Of a DNA stretch of 64,000 nucleotides, positions 1 to 9,627 are shown in pieces; within the stretch, counting starts at the first letter, position 1, and each line of letters opens with the position of its first letter. The stretch is from Gemmatimonadota bacterium. GTDB taxonomy: Bacteria; Gemmatimonadota; Gemmatimonadetes; Longimicrobiales; Gaopeijiaceae. The notes under the pieces are model-generated. The model saw only the letters and a list, made by a program, of their open reading frames with translations. It was not told the origin of the DNA and searched no databases. Position numbers and translations under genes: made by a program. The stretch covers positions 310,001 to 374,000 of the forward strand of contig JAUIEJ010000004.1 in assembly GCA_030428885.1 (NCBI GenBank). The letters run 5' to 3'.

Positions 1-329
1 ACCACCTCGCCGTCGGGCCGGCTGAACACGTGGGTCCAGAACCGGAAGCCCGGGCGGTACCGCTCCATGGCCAGCACGTCGCCGTGCATACGGGCGTCCA
101 CGAGGAACGCCACGGGATCGTCGCCGGGACCGGGCACCGCGTCGGCGGGCGCCGCCGTCCGGGCGATCCGAAGCGCCTCGGCTTCCACGGGGTCGACGTC
201 GGCCGCGGTCCGCACCACCGGGGTCGCCGGCGCCGGCGGTCGCTGCCCGGCCACGGGGTGGCTCGGGACGACGACGACGAGGCCGACGAATGCGACGAAG
301 GAGGCGGCGGAGGAGCGCACGGAAATCAC
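1..329 (-). CDS. Secreted protein of unknown function, C-terminus beyond window edge
   Basis: The first ~109 codons are present and the gene runs off the left edge. From a GTG at 329 the frame opens with a short basic N-terminus, a hydrophobic run (about residues 8-21) and an Ala-x-Gly-Gln type cleavage region, which is a plausible signal peptide. A Pro/Ala-rich linker follows, then a more ordered part ending ...MERYRPGFRFWTHVF. I do not recognise the family. It is divergent from the MscS-like gene at 575. The start is uncertain because an internal GTG lies only three codons downstream. Confidence 0.55.
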   Translation of the reverse strand, partial: MISVRSSAASFVAFVGLVVVVPSHPVAGQRPPAPATPVVRTAADVDPVEAEALRIARTAAPADAVPGPGDDPVAFLVDARMHGDVLAMERYRPGFRFWTHVFSRPDGEV

Positions 330-574
330 CGGCGGGGCGTGGGGAACGTGTGGAAGGGAGGATCGGCAGTCCGGCCTCCAATTCCAACATGAGACGCCTG
401 CCCCCGCCTCTGCAACATTTGTTTGCACCGAGGGCGGTGGGCCGGGGTTCCCGGGGCCTCTACCTTTCGTGTGCGGAGTCCCCTCATCCCCCACCCCGGC
501 CCCGATCCCCCGTGCTTCCCACCGCCCCCCTGCCCCAACCGCCCACCGGGAGTCCCAATCCCGCCGGCGAGGCC

Positions 575-1516
575 ATGGACCGGACCGGGGCGTTCGTGGA
601 GTCGCTGCTGGGCATGGGCCCCGAGGTGCAGCGGAAGATCCTGTGGTCGGTGGCGGCGGTGCTGGTGGTGTGGCTGGTACGGCGCATCGTGGTGCGGATC
701 GTGTCGTCGCAGCTCGAGGAACCCCGGACCCGCTACGCCTGGGTCAAGGGCACGGCGTACGTCGCCTACGGGTTGGCGTTCCTGCTGCTGGGCCAGATCT
801 GGCTCGAGTCGGTGCGCAACGTGGGCACCTTCCTGGGACTCCTCACCGCCGGTCTCGCCATCGCCCTGAAGGACCTGGTGTCCAACGTGGCGGGGTGGGC
901 GTTCATCCTCATGCGACACCCCTTCACCGTAGGGGACCGCATCCAGGTGGGCGACCACAAAGGCGACGTGGTGGACATCCGGCTCTTCCAGTTCACCCTC
1001 CTGGAGGTGGGCAACTGGGTGCACGCGGACCAGAGCACCGGCCGGATCATCCACGTGCCCAACAGCACGCTCTTCTCCGAGCCCCTGGCCAACTACACCG
1101 ACGAGTTCGCCTACGTGTGGCACGAACTCGAGGTGCTCCTGACCTTCGAGAGCGACTGGCGGCGGGCCAAGGAGCGGTTTCAGGAGATCCTCGACGCCAC
1201 CGCCCGGGACATCGCCCTGGAGGCCGCCACCGCCCTGCGCCGGGGCAGCCGCAAGTTCCTCATCTCGTACCGCCACTTCTCGCCCCGGGTGTACACCTCG
1301 GTGCAGGATTCGGGGGTGCTGCTCACCCTGCGCTTCCTGGCCCCGGTGCGGGGACGCCGGGGGCTCAACGAGACCCTGTGGGAGGCGATCCTGGACGCCC
1401 TCCACGACGACGACGGCATCGACCTGGCCTACCCCACCCAGCGGGTGTACCTCAACCCCGTGGAGGGGAAGGAAGGGGCCCGGGCGCCCTGGCCGCCGGA
1501 GCAGCCCGAGGTTTGA
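575..1516 (+). CDS. Mechanosensitive ion channel, MscS family
   Basis: Product of 313 residues. Two or three hydrophobic segments lie in the first ~110 residues, followed by the Gly/Ala-rich pore-helix region (TFLGLLTAGLAIALKDLVSN) and the MscS beta domain (RHPFTVGDRIQVGDHKGDVV, then HVPNSTLFSEPLANYT). These are hallmarks of channels that release solutes when membrane tension rises. The ATG at 575 follows a GGCGAGG sequence. Longer upstream readings are Pro/Arg-rich and do not look coding. A second, more canonical MscS lies at 29670. The family call is secure; conductance and gating are not predictable from sequence. Confidence 0.88.
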   Translation: MDRTGAFVESLLGMGPEVQRKILWSVAAVLVVWLVRRIVVRIVSSQLEEPRTRYAWVKGTAYVAYGLAFLLLGQIWLESVRNVGTFLGLLTAGLAIALKDLVSNVAGWAFILMRHPFTVGDRIQVGDHKGDVVDIRLFQFTLLEVGNWVHADQSTGRIIHVPNSTLFSEPLANYTDEFAYVWHELEVLLTFESDWRRAKERFQEILDATARDIALEAATALRRGSRKFLISYRHFSPRVYTSVQDSGVLLTLRFLAPVRGRRGLNETLWEAILDALHDDDGIDLAYPTQRVYLNPVEGKEGARAPWPPEQPEV

Positions 1517-1596
1517 CGGGGGCCGCCCGGCTCGTCAACATCGGCTCCAGGCCCGTCCGAGGGCCCTGCGCCGTCTCACCTCGTCGGAGTCTCCCG

Positions 1597-3774
1597 ATGC
1601 GCATCCGCACCACCATCATGTCGGCGGCCGTGGCCGCCCTCGTCCTGCCGACGCTGGCGTCGGCCCAGGGGCGGGCCTTCGAGCCCGAGGACTGGTACCG
1701 CCTCACGACCCTGTCGTCTCCCGCCATGTCGCCCGACGGACGGGCCGTGGCCTTCACGGTCACCACGGTGAACGAGGAGGCGAACCGGAGACACTCGGAG
1801 GTGTGGCTGGTGGACACGTCCGGTGGGGAGCCGCGCCGACTCACCTCGCCGGGCACCGAGTCGTCGAATCCGCGCTGGTCGCCCGACGGCGACCTCCTGT
1901 TCTTCACCTCCCGCCGGGACGGAGGCCAGGGCAGCACCTGGGCGCTGCGCATGGACGGCCCCGGGGGCGAGGCGTTCCAGCCCGAGGGGTGGGAATCGGG
2001 GTCGTTTCCCGCCGACGGCTCCTTCGTGGTCTTCACCGACTCGGACGACGACGACGAGGGTGAGGGCGACGACGAAGCCGACGACGAGCCCGATCCCTTC
2101 GGCCGCATGCCCGCCACGGCCCGGCCCCCCTGGGGCTCCATCACCGAGCCCGTGAACGCGGCCCGCTTCGACGGTCGCCACATCGTGGACTTTCCCTACA
2201 AGCGCAACGGCGCCGGGTTCATCGCCAACCCCCGGGAGGAGCCCGAGGTGCGGCCCTCCCAGCTCTTCACCCAGGTGCCCGGAGACGCCGACAGCCGGCG
2301 TCAGCTCACCGACACCGACTACTCGCACCGCAGCGCCACGGTCTCGCCCGACGGACGCTGGATCGCCTTCGTGGCCGACCCCGAGCTGCGGCCCGACGCC
2401 GTGGTCCAGGCCGAGCGGGACAGCCTGGCCCTGCTGCCCTACGACGCCGAGCGCGACGAGGCGCCCCGCAACGACGCCGACCTCTTCGTGATGCCCCTGG
2501 AGGGCGGGGAGCCCCGGCGCATCACCACGGCCGACGGCAACGAAGGGCGCCTGGTGTGGTCGCCCGATTCCCGCCACATCGCCTACGTCTCGAGCCCGGC
2601 GCGCACCGCGTCGAACCGGGTGTGGGTGGTGGACGTGGAGTCCCCGGGAGACCCGGCGAACGTGCTCGGCGACTGGCAGTACGAGCCGTCGGGGGTGGAT
2701 TGGAGCGACGACGGCATGCTCCTCATGAGCGCCTCGGTGGGCGGCCGCACCGCCCTCTTCCACCTGGACCCCGACGGGGGCGAGCCCCGGGAAGTGGTCT
2801 CGGGCCGCCGACGCATCAACGGCTTCACCTACGACGACGACTTCCGGACCGTGGCCTACGTGGCCACCTCGGTGAACCAGCCCACCGAGCTGTTCATCGC
2901 CGGCGTCGACGGCTCCGACGAGCGCCGCCTCACGGGCTTCAACGACGCCCTCAACGCCGAGATCGCCTGGCCCGAGGCCGAGCGCTTCACCTACGAGTCG
3001 GTGGGAGGACTCGAGATCGAGGCGTGGCTCCAGTACCCCCACGGCTACCGGGAGGGGGAGCGGTATCCCCTGGTGCTCTACATCCACGGGGGACCCCACT
3101 CGGCCTACGGTGAGGGGTGGTTCGACGAGTTCCACAACCTCACGGGCGCCGGGATGTTCGTGCTCTACACCAACCCCCGGGGGTCGGCCGGCTACGGCGC
3201 CGACTTCACCTACTCCACCCGGGGGCGGTGGGGCATGGAGGACTACGAGGACCTCATGAAGGCCGTGGACATCGTCATCGAGCGCCCCGACGTGGACCCG
3301 GAGCGGCTCGGGGTGACGGGAGGCAGCTACGGCGGCTTCATGACGGCGTGGATCACCACGAAGACCGATCGCTTCAAGGCGGCTCAGGCCGACCGCATGA
3401 TCAGCAACTGGTTCTCCTGGTACGGCACCTCGGAGGCCCAGGGGCTCACCGAGTTCGAGTTCTACGGCAAGCCGTGGGAGAACTGGGACCTCTACGAGGA
3501 TCTGTCGCCCATCAAGTACGTGGACGACGTGGTGACCCCCACCCTCATCGTCCAGTCGGAGGAGGACCACCGCACCCCCATGACCGACGCCGAGCAGTGG
3601 TTCATGGCCCTGAAGAAGCAGGGCGTGCCGGTGGAGTTCATGCGGTACCCCCGCTCCACCCACGACCTCTCCCGCACCGGGGAGCCGTGGCTGCTGGTGG
3701 ACCGCCTCGGGCGGCTCCGCCAGTGGTTCTCCTACTGGCTCCAGGAGGGCCGCACCGCCACGGACGGCGCGTGA
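1597..3774 (+). CDS. S9 family prolyl oligopeptidase/acylaminoacyl-peptidase, secreted
   Basis: A 725-residue serine peptidase predicted to cleave short peptides outside the cytoplasm. The N-terminus has a signal peptide ending ASAQG. A beta-propeller follows with repeated SPDGR and WSPD blades, then an alpha/beta-hydrolase domain. Catalytic residues by family pattern are Ser577 (GGSYGGFMTAW), Asp657 (SEEDHRTP) and His689 (STHDLSRTG). An almost purely acidic stretch at about residues 149-165 interrupts the propeller, and a similar insertion occurs in the S9 paralogue at 17414. The next gene starts on GTG inside the stop codon, so translational coupling is likely. The reading frame is open far upstream, but ATG 1597 immediately precedes the signal peptide. 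Confidence 0.93.
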   Translation: MRIRTTIMSAAVAALVLPTLASAQGRAFEPEDWYRLTTLSSPAMSPDGRAVAFTVTTVNEEANRRHSEVWLVDTSGGEPRRLTSPGTESSNPRWSPDGDLLFFTSRRDGGQGSTWALRMDGPGGEAFQPEGWESGSFPADGSFVVFTDSDDDDEGEGDDEADDEPDPFGRMPATARPPWGSITEPVNAARFDGRHIVDFPYKRNGAGFIANPREEPEVRPSQLFTQVPGDADSRRQLTDTDYSHRSATVSPDGRWIAFVADPELRPDAVVQAERDSLALLPYDAERDEAPRNDADLFVMPLEGGEPRRITTADGNEGRLVWSPDSRHIAYVSSPARTASNRVWVVDVESPGDPANVLGDWQYEPSGVDWSDDGMLLMSASVGGRTALFHLDPDGGEPREVVSGRRRINGFTYDDDFRTVAYVATSVNQPTELFIAGVDGSDERRLTGFNDALNAEIAWPEAERFTYESVGGLEIEAWLQYPHGYREGERYPLVLYIHGGPHSAYGEGWFDEFHNLTGAGMFVLYTNPRGSAGYGADFTYSTRGRWGMEDYEDLMKAVDIVIERPDVDPERLGVTGGSYGGFMTAWITTKTDRFKAAQADRMISNWFSWYGTSEAQGLTEFEFYGKPWENWDLYEDLSPIKYVDDVVTPTLIVQSEEDHRTPMTDAEQWFMALKKQGVPVEFMRYPRSTHDLSRTGEPWLLVDRLGRLRQWFSYWLQEGRTATDGA

Positions 3775-4265
3775 TCCGTCGCCTCGGCGCGGGGCTGCTG
3801 CTCCTGGCCGCCGGAGGGTGCGACGCGCCCTCCACGGTGGCGGGGGCGGTGGCCCTGCCCGTGTGCGGCTCGGCCCCGGCGCCCCGGCCGTCGACGGTGG
3901 GCGATACTCTCCACGTGGTGGTGGGGGTGGCGGGCGACGGCCCGGCGGCTCTGCTGCTCCGGGTCGACGCGCCCGAGGACTCGGACATCTCCTTTCCCGA
4001 CGACGCGCCCCCGGGGGCGTCGGCCGCGGGTCTGGCCGTGAGCAGCCGGGGCGTGTTTCAGGTCTGCGCCTCGGCCGATCCCGCCGAGATCGGCTTTCGG
4101 GCCGACGCCGTGCCCCACGCCCGGGCCTGGCTCCGGGTCACCACCCACCGGCCCGTGCGGGCCCGGCTCGAGTTCGCGTCGGGGCGGCCCGGCGTCGTCG
4201 TCCGCGCGGGGCCGGGGGAATCGGCGCGGTCGGCGGTGGTGGGGGGATCGGAGGCCGGCCCATGA
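3771..4265 (+). CDS. Small lipoprotein of unknown function
   Basis: Product of 164 residues starting on GTG and overlapping the S9 peptidase stop by four bases. The N-terminus is a basic RR pair, a Leu/Ala run and a lipobox LLAAGGC, so it should be exported and lipid-anchored. The mature part is a Pro/Ala/Val-rich beta-type sequence without a recognised family. Its stop overlaps the start of the next gene (ATGA), so S9 peptidase, lipoprotein and membrane protein probably form one transcript. It could be a partner of the peptidase, but only position supports that. Confidence 0.62.
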   Translation: MIRRLGAGLLLLAAGGCDAPSTVAGAVALPVCGSAPAPRPSTVGDTLHVVVGVAGDGPAALLLRVDAPEDSDISFPDDAPPGASAAGLAVSSRGVFQVCASADPAEIGFRADAVPHARAWLRVTTHRPVRARLEFASGRPGVVVRAGPGESARSAVVGGSEAGP

Positions 4266-4711
4266 GCACCGACGGCGCGGCGGCGCGCCCGGCGGTGGTG
4301 CTGGCCGCCGCGTGGACCGGGGCCCTGGTGGTGTTGGCGGTGGTCTGGATCCGGAGTCCCTTCACGGGTCCGGGGCCCATGTTCCTGGCCTGGAGCGCCG
4401 CCGCCCTTCCGCTCCTCGTCTGGAGCTGGTCGCGCTTTCGCCGCTGGGGGGTGAAGCAGGCTCCCCGGAGCGGCGCCGCCCTGGGGGCGGTGGCGGTGGC
4501 CTGGGTGGGGGTGGCCATGGCCGCCCAGTCGGGCCGGCCGGCGGTGTGGGCCCTGGACGGGATGATCCTGCGCCACGGGGGACTCCGGGCCGCGGGCCTG
4601 GGACTCCAGTGGCTGCCGGGAGTCTTCGGTCTGGTCCTGTCGGTGGTGGGCCTCGCCCTGGCCCTGGAGGCCCGCTACCGGCTGGCCCGGGGCGAAACGG
4701 AGTCGAGCTAG
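4262..4711 (+). CDS. Small integral membrane protein of unknown function
   Basis: Product of 149 residues with about four hydrophobic segments (residues ~11-30, ~38-55, ~75-92, ~115-138) separated by short Arg-rich loops, so an inner-membrane protein. ATG overlaps the preceding stop as ATGA. Its 3' end overlaps by four bases with the convergent amidohydrolase gene. No family recognised. Confidence 0.58.
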   Translation: MSTDGAAARPAVVLAAAWTGALVVLAVVWIRSPFTGPGPMFLAWSAAALPLLVWSWSRFRRWGVKQAPRSGAALGAVAVAWVGVAMAAQSGRPAVWALDGMILRHGGLRAAGLGLQWLPGVFGLVLSVVGLALALEARYRLARGETESS

Positions 4712-5886
4712 CGCCCCGACAGGTCGATCCATCCCCGCCCCAGGTGCACTCCCAGCGGGCGTTGGAGCACATCGAGATCGGCCAGGGGGTTGCCGGGCAG
4801 GAGCACCAGATCGGCGGCGCGGCCGGGGGCGATCCGGCCCAGTCGGTCGTCCAGGCCCAGGTACCGGGCCGCATCGACGGTGGCCATGCGCAGGATGGCC
4901 GGCGCCGGAATGCCCGCCGCCTCGAACTCGGCCATCTCCTCCCGGAGCGACGTCCCCGGGGCCGTGGCGTCGATGCCGGCGTCGGTGCCCACGAGGAGCC
5001 GAGCGCCCGCCCCGTGGAGGGCCCCCACGATCCGTCGCCGTTCCGCCGCCGCCGGCGTCTCGCCCTGGAGGATGCGCTGCACCCGGAGGGTGGGGCAGTT
5101 CCAGGTGCCCGACGCCACGGTGAGGGCCACGATCTCGTCCAGGCTCGCCGCGCTCCGCCCCAGGTAGCCGCCCAGGTGCTCCACCGATCGCTGGCCCCGC
5201 TGGAGCACGTGCTCCAGGGGCACCCGTCGGGGGCGATGCCCGGCCCAGGTCATGCCCCGGGCCTCGGCGGCGGCGGCCACCGCGTCGTACACCTCCAGCG
5301 ACAGGTCCTCGTAGATCTTGAGTTCCCGGTACCCCAGGTCGGCCAGGGTCTGGACCAGGGCGTCGGCCCGGGCGGGATCGGTGAGGAGCCGGGTGTAGGG
5401 CCAGTACTCGGGCGGGGCGTCGATACCGGGACTGAGGGTCGAGACCCGGGGGCCGATGCGGGTGCCCGCCTCGATCTCGCCCACCAGGGTGTCGAGACCC
5501 GGCCAGCCCCACATGCTCCGGACCCGGGTGATGCCGGCCCGGACGTAGGCCTCGGTGTCGGCCGGCCGAAGATGCACGTGCATGTCCACCAACCCCGGCA
5601 TGAGCCATCGCCCGCCGCCGTCCACCTCCTGGGCGCCGGGCACGGGGGCGTATTGGGCCATGGGCCCCACCGCCTCCACCACGCCGTCCCGGATCCGCAC
5701 GAAGCGGTCGGACTCCACGGTGGAGGTGAGGGGGTCCACCACCCGGACGTGGGTGAAGACCCGGATCTCGGCCTCCACCCGGGTGAGGGCGCCGTCGGGG
5801 GCGCCGGGACCGGTCCCGCCGTCGGCCGCACAGCCCGCCAGGGCCAGGGCGACGGCGAGCCTTCTCGGGCCGAAGGGAGGAGTCAT
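4708..5886 (-). CDS. Amidohydrolase-family lipoprotein (metal-dependent hydrolase)
   Basis: A 392-residue member of the amidohydrolase/imidazolonepropionase-like superfamily. Visible metal-site motifs are HxH (PGLVDMHVHL), a Lys in RELKIYED, His residues in WAGHRPRR and SVEHLGG, and Asp in LLVGTDAGID. The C-terminus has the family GRIAPGRAADLVLL segment. The N-terminus is a lipoprotein signal (LALAGCAADGG), so it should act in the periplasm or at the cell surface, perhaps on peptide breakdown products such as N-acyl amino acids or cyclic amides. The substrate is not deducible. It is convergent with the S9 operon. A 7-bp hairpin (GTCGGAG/CTCCGAC) lies in the leader at about 5898-5920. Confidence 0.88.
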   Translation of the reverse strand: MTPPFGPRRLAVALALAGCAADGGTGPGAPDGALTRVEAEIRVFTHVRVVDPLTSTVESDRFVRIRDGVVEAVGPMAQYAPVPGAQEVDGGGRWLMPGLVDMHVHLRPADTEAYVRAGITRVRSMWGWPGLDTLVGEIEAGTRIGPRVSTLSPGIDAPPEYWPYTRLLTDPARADALVQTLADLGYRELKIYEDLSLEVYDAVAAAAEARGMTWAGHRPRRVPLEHVLQRGQRSVEHLGGYLGRSAASLDEIVALTVASGTWNCPTLRVQRILQGETPAAAERRRIVGALHGAGARLLVGTDAGIDATAPGTSLREEMAEFEAAGIPAPAILRMATVDAARYLGLDDRLGRIAPGRAADLVLLPGNPLADLDVLQRPLGVHLGRGWIDLSGR

Positions 5887-5963
5887 GGGACGTCGGGGTC
5901 GGAGGGGCGTTCTCTCCGACCTACGTCCCTATTGCCATCGAATTACTGACAACTTCCCCGACC

Positions 5964-6980
5964 CTACGAACCGAGTCCCCCGCACCGCACCCGGAGGAGC
6001 AGGCCGGGCCCCTTGCCGTTGGTCTCGGAGGTGAGCAGAAGGGCCCCGTCGGAGTCCCACGCCACCGCCTCGCCCTGGGGCTCCCGGGTGCCCAGAAAGC
6101 AGGGCGGCGCCACCTCTACCAGATCGGGCCAGGAGTAGAAGTAGATCTCCGAGAGGGTGCGAACGGCCAGGACCTCGCCGTCGGGGCGGAACGCCGCCCC
6201 CGTCACCACCCGGCCCACGTCCCAGTCGGGCTCCAGGGGCAGGAGAGTGCCGGCGTCCAGGCGGACCGGTTCGTCGGCGGCCACCGCCCGGCGTACGGCG
6301 TCGGGATCGAGGCGGAAGAGCCGGATGTCGGGGGATCGCCCCTTGGTCACCACCACGAAGTCCCCGGCGGGAGAGATGGCCACGGCCTCGGCGTCCCGGC
6401 TCCCCTCGGGATAGAGGTAGCGGAGTCGTCCCACGGGCTCCACGGACCGGGGGTCGCCCGGCACGGGGTTCGGCTCCACGAGCACGTGCACCGTGAGGAT
6501 GTCCCGCCGCCGCACGTTGTCGCCCGTATCGGCCACCCAGAGGCAGCGGGGCGCTTCCCCCCCGGGGCACGGTCCCGCGTCCATGGACTCCCAGTCCTGG
6601 GCGTCGACTCCGGCGAGGTCCACCGTGGAGACCACGGTCCCGGTACGGTCCAGGAGGTAGAGTCGGGCCTCGTCGCCCGAGTCGTTGTGGGACCACAGAA
6701 AGGTGCCCCCCGAGGCCACGGCGAGCCCCGAGGTCTCGAAGAGCCGGGCGTCCACCGCACCCAGTTCCTGGACGGAGTCGGGAACGTGACCGGCCCGAAG
6801 GGTGGCGTATTCCTCCTCGGCGCGGGTCTCGGCCGCCCACTGCACGCTCAGGACGATGCCGGCGAGAATCGCCAGCACCACGATGACGGCCGCGGGAACC
6901 CACACGGAAGCCCGGCCCCGGAGGCCGGCGGGAGAATCGACCATACCCCGAATCTGGCGGGGGGAGCGATGGCGGGCCAT
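5964..6980 (-). CDS. Membrane-anchored beta-propeller protein (phytase-like/NHL type)
   Basis: Product of 338 residues. One strongly hydrophobic helix (about residues 27-47) acts as an uncleaved anchor. The rest is a propeller-like array with ETSGLAVASGG, WSHNDSGDEARLYLLD and RDAEAVAISPAGDFVV segments, the pattern seen in esterase-like phytase and SdiA-regulated families. It probably faces the periplasm; catalytic activity is unproven. ATG 6980 has a purine-rich motif directly abutting it, while ATG 6944 is an alternative start that still keeps the anchor. It is divergent from the DUF885 peptidase. Confidence 0.66.
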   Translation of the reverse strand: MARHRSPRQIRGMVDSPAGLRGRASVWVPAAVIVVLAILAGIVLSVQWAAETRAEEEYATLRAGHVPDSVQELGAVDARLFETSGLAVASGGTFLWSHNDSGDEARLYLLDRTGTVVSTVDLAGVDAQDWESMDAGPCPGGEAPRCLWVADTGDNVRRRDILTVHVLVEPNPVPGDPRSVEPVGRLRYLYPEGSRDAEAVAISPAGDFVVVTKGRSPDIRLFRLDPDAVRRAVAADEPVRLDAGTLLPLEPDWDVGRVVTGAAFRPDGEVLAVRTLSEIYFYSWPDLVEVAPPCFLGTREPQGEAVAWDSDGALLLTSETNGKGPGLLLRVRCGGLGS

Positions 6981-7021
6981 CCTCCCGGCATCCGTCGCCC
7001 TCTCGAACCGGATTCGATTCC

Positions 7022-8833
7022 ATGTCTGCCTTCGTCTCCACCCTTCGCCCTCGTGGCGCCACCCTCCTCTCGTCCATGGCGTGGCCCGCCGCGCTGCTCG
7101 GCGCCTTTCTCGCCGCTCCGGTGCCGGCCCACGGCCAGGACCCGGGATGGTCGGCGTCGCCGCCGGAGTTGGTCGACCTCGTGGAGTTTGGTCGGGAACA
7201 GTCGGACCTGCGGGTGGCCGTGGATCGGTACGACGAAGACCGGGGCGCCCTCTTCCGCCGGTACGACGTGGCCTACTCGCCGGTTCGTCGGGCCCGGTTC
7301 CGCGCCTTCTACGAGGGGTGGCTCGACCGCCTGGCCGAGCTCGACTTCGACGCCCTGAACCACGAAGGCCAGGTGGACTACGTGCTGCTGCGCAACCGCC
7401 TGGACTTCGAACTCGAGATGCTGGACCAGGAAGCCGCCGACGTGGCGGAGATGGAGCCCCTGGTGCCCTACGCCGTGGGGCTCGGCGAGCTCCAGGAAAC
7501 GCGCCGGGACCGGGAGGGCGTCGACGCCCGGGCCGCCGCCGACACCCTCCACGCCGCGGCCGACCGCATCGACGCCCTGGTTGCCGAACTGCGAGGGGGC
7601 GGCGGTCCCGAGCCCGTGAAGGGCGTGGTGGCGGAGCGGGCGGCCCAGTGGCTCGGGCAGTTGCGCCGCACCCTGCGGGGGTGGCACGGCTACCACTCGG
7701 GCTACGACCCCGAGTTCACCTGGTGGGTGGCCGAACCGTGGGCCCGCCTCGACGCCGCCCTGGAGGCCCACGCCGGGGCCATCCGGGCCCGGTACGTGGG
7801 CGATGCCGACGACGGGCCGGTCATCGGCGACCCCATCGGCGAGGCCGGACTCCGGGCCCACCTGGCCCACGAGATGATTCCCTACACCGCCGAGGAACTC
7901 ATCGCCATCGCCGAGCGGGAGTTCGCGTGGATGGAGGAGGCCCTGGTGGAGGCGTCCCGGGAGATGGGGTACGGCGACGACTGGCGGGCGGCCCAGGAGG
8001 CCGTGAAGAACCTGGCCGTGGACCCGGGCGAGAAGCCCGGCGTGGTGAAGGAGCTGGCGCGCCAGTCGGTGGAGTTCATCGGGGCGCGGGACTGGATCAC
8101 CATGCCTCCCCTGGCCGAGGAGATCTGGCGCATGGAGATGATGTCGCCCGAGCGGCAGCTCGTGGCGCCCTTCTTCCTGGGCGGCGAGGTGATTCAGATC
8201 TCGTACCCCACCAACACCATGGCCCACGACGACAAGCTCATGTCCATGCGGGGCAACAACCCCCACTTCAACCGGGCCACGGTGCACCACGAACTGATTC
8301 CGGGACACCACCTCCAGGGCTTCATGACGAGCCGGTTCAACGACCACCGGGGCCTGTTCTCCACCCCCTTCTGGGGCGAGGGGTGGGCCCTCTACTGGGA
8401 GATGGTGCTCTGGGACGCCGGATTCACCCGGGGCCCGGAAGACCGCATCGGCATGCTCTTCTGGCGCATGCACCGCGCCGCCCGGATCATCTTCTCGCTG
8501 AGCTTCCACCTGGAGCGCATGACGCCCCAGGAGGCGGTGGACTTCCTGGTGGACCGGGTGGGGCACGAGCGGGCCAACGCCGAAGCGGAGGTACGCCGCT
8601 CCTTCGCCGGCCAGTACTCGCCCCTCTATCAGGTGGCCTACATGATCGGGGGACTCCAGTTCAGGGCCCTGTACGACGAGTTGGTGACGACCGGGCAGAT
8701 GACCGACCGGGCGTTTCACGACGCGGTCATGCAGGGCGGCCGCATGCCCGTGGAGATGGTCCGGGCCCGGCTCACCGACCAGCCCCTCACACGCGACTAC
8801 ACGACGCGGTGGAGGTTCGCGGACGGGGGGTGA
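7022..8833 (+). CDS. DUF885 family metallopeptidase, secreted
   Basis: A 603-residue protein with a signal peptide ending PAHGQ, then an all-alpha DUF885 fold. The diagnostic zinc-site segment VHHELIPGHHLQGF lies at about residues 421-434, followed by GEGWALYWE at about 458, as in family members that carry a gluzincin-like HHExxPGH motif. Likely role is hydrolysis of short peptides outside the cytoplasm, in line with the many exported peptidases nearby. Length is typical of the family. The stop is 16 bp from the convergent gene at 8850. Confidence 0.88.
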   Translation: MSAFVSTLRPRGATLLSSMAWPAALLGAFLAAPVPAHGQDPGWSASPPELVDLVEFGREQSDLRVAVDRYDEDRGALFRRYDVAYSPVRRARFRAFYEGWLDRLAELDFDALNHEGQVDYVLLRNRLDFELEMLDQEAADVAEMEPLVPYAVGLGELQETRRDREGVDARAAADTLHAAADRIDALVAELRGGGGPEPVKGVVAERAAQWLGQLRRTLRGWHGYHSGYDPEFTWWVAEPWARLDAALEAHAGAIRARYVGDADDGPVIGDPIGEAGLRAHLAHEMIPYTAEELIAIAEREFAWMEEALVEASREMGYGDDWRAAQEAVKNLAVDPGEKPGVVKELARQSVEFIGARDWITMPPLAEEIWRMEMMSPERQLVAPFFLGGEVIQISYPTNTMAHDDKLMSMRGNNPHFNRATVHHELIPGHHLQGFMTSRFNDHRGLFSTPFWGEGWALYWEMVLWDAGFTRGPEDRIGMLFWRMHRAARIIFSLSFHLERMTPQEAVDFLVDRVGHERANAEAEVRRSFAGQYSPLYQVAYMIGGLQFRALYDELVTTGQMTDRAFHDAVMQGGRMPVEMVRARLTDQPLTRDYTTRWRFADGG

Positions 8834-8849
8834 GCCGGGCGCCTGCGGC

Positions 8850-9521
8850 TCAGTCGATCTCGATCACGTACTGGAAGGTGTTGCCCACGGAACGGCCGTC
8901 GACCTCGACGACGAGCACCTTGTCGGCGGCGGCGACGGCGAGCTCCCAGACCTCCCTGCGGTCGTTCTTCTGGGCCCGTGTGTCGTTGAACACGAAGCTG
9001 CCCTCGACCTGCCCCCGGCCGCTCTCGGGGTAGGAACAGACCGTCACCACGGTCCGGCCCTGGCCGTCGAGCTCCCGCACCCGCACGGTCTGGCGGCGCA
9101 CCTGGAAGGGCTTGCCCACCAGCGGCGGGCTGATCCAGCGGCGGGTGGCGCGGCTCACGACGTTGCCGCCCTGGTTTTCGGCGCCGGGCTCCAGATGCCG
9201 CATGTCCAGGCTCGCCCACGTGTCGTTCGCCTGGCGCTGCCACTCCTGGATGAAGGTCGTGCCGAGCCACCCGATGCCCTTGATGGCGGTGGTGCCGACG
9301 GCCGACGTGGCGTCGGTGAGAACACCGTTGCCGGTCTCGTAGCGCAGGCGCTGCCAGCGGGCGAAGAACGCCCACGTCTCCCGGACCGAGGGGCCGGCGC
9401 GGTCGCAGCCCTGGAGGGCCACGGGGGCGGGCGCCGGCGCGGCGCGATCGGCAGGAGCCGCCGAAGCGGCGGTCAGGGTGGCCGCGATCGTCGCGGCGAG
9501 CAGGGCGTGTGTGGGCGACAT
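8850..9521 (-). CDS. Exported protein of unknown function
   Basis: Product of 223 residues with an Ala-rich signal peptide (residues 1-22). Its start is set by a GGAGGT Shine-Dalgarno seven or eight bases upstream of ATG 9521. The mature part is rich in short charged beta segments (VRRQTVRVRELDGQGR; VEGSFVFNDTRAQKND) and has two Cys that could pair. No recognised domain. It lies downstream of the ADOP permease with a ~105 bp gap, so it may share that transcript or have its own promoter. Confidence 0.55.
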   Translation of the reverse strand: MSPTHALLAATIAATLTAASAAPADRAAPAPAPVALQGCDRAGPSVRETWAFFARWQRLRYETGNGVLTDATSAVGTTAIKGIGWLGTTFIQEWQRQANDTWASLDMRHLEPGAENQGGNVVSRATRRWISPPLVGKPFQVRRQTVRVRELDGQGRTVVTVCSYPESGRGQVEGSFVFNDTRAQKNDRREVWELAVAAADKVLVVEVDGRSVGNTFQYVIEID

Positions 9522-9627
9522 GGGGACCTCCGTCCGGGGGTGACGCCGGCGGATCGGCGGGGACCGATCCGCGTTCCGGACAGATGGCGTCGCGGGGCGC
9601 CCGAACCCGCCACGGCCCCGGGGGGCC

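Noticed and set aside
67-1596. Open frame upstream of and in phase with the first S9 peptidase
   Set aside because: Overlaps the MscS-like gene in another frame, Pro/Arg/Gly-rich, and the signal peptide begins only at 1597.
1576-3663. Long minus-strand frame (695 codons) opposite the S9 peptidase
   Set aside because: His/Gly/Val-rich composition typical of antisense to GC-rich codons, no motifs, and fully covered by a convincing plus-strand enzyme.
5897-5960. Possible promoter TTGTCA upstream of the amidohydrolase
   Set aside because: No -10 hexamer at acceptable spacing; only a small leader hairpin is supported.
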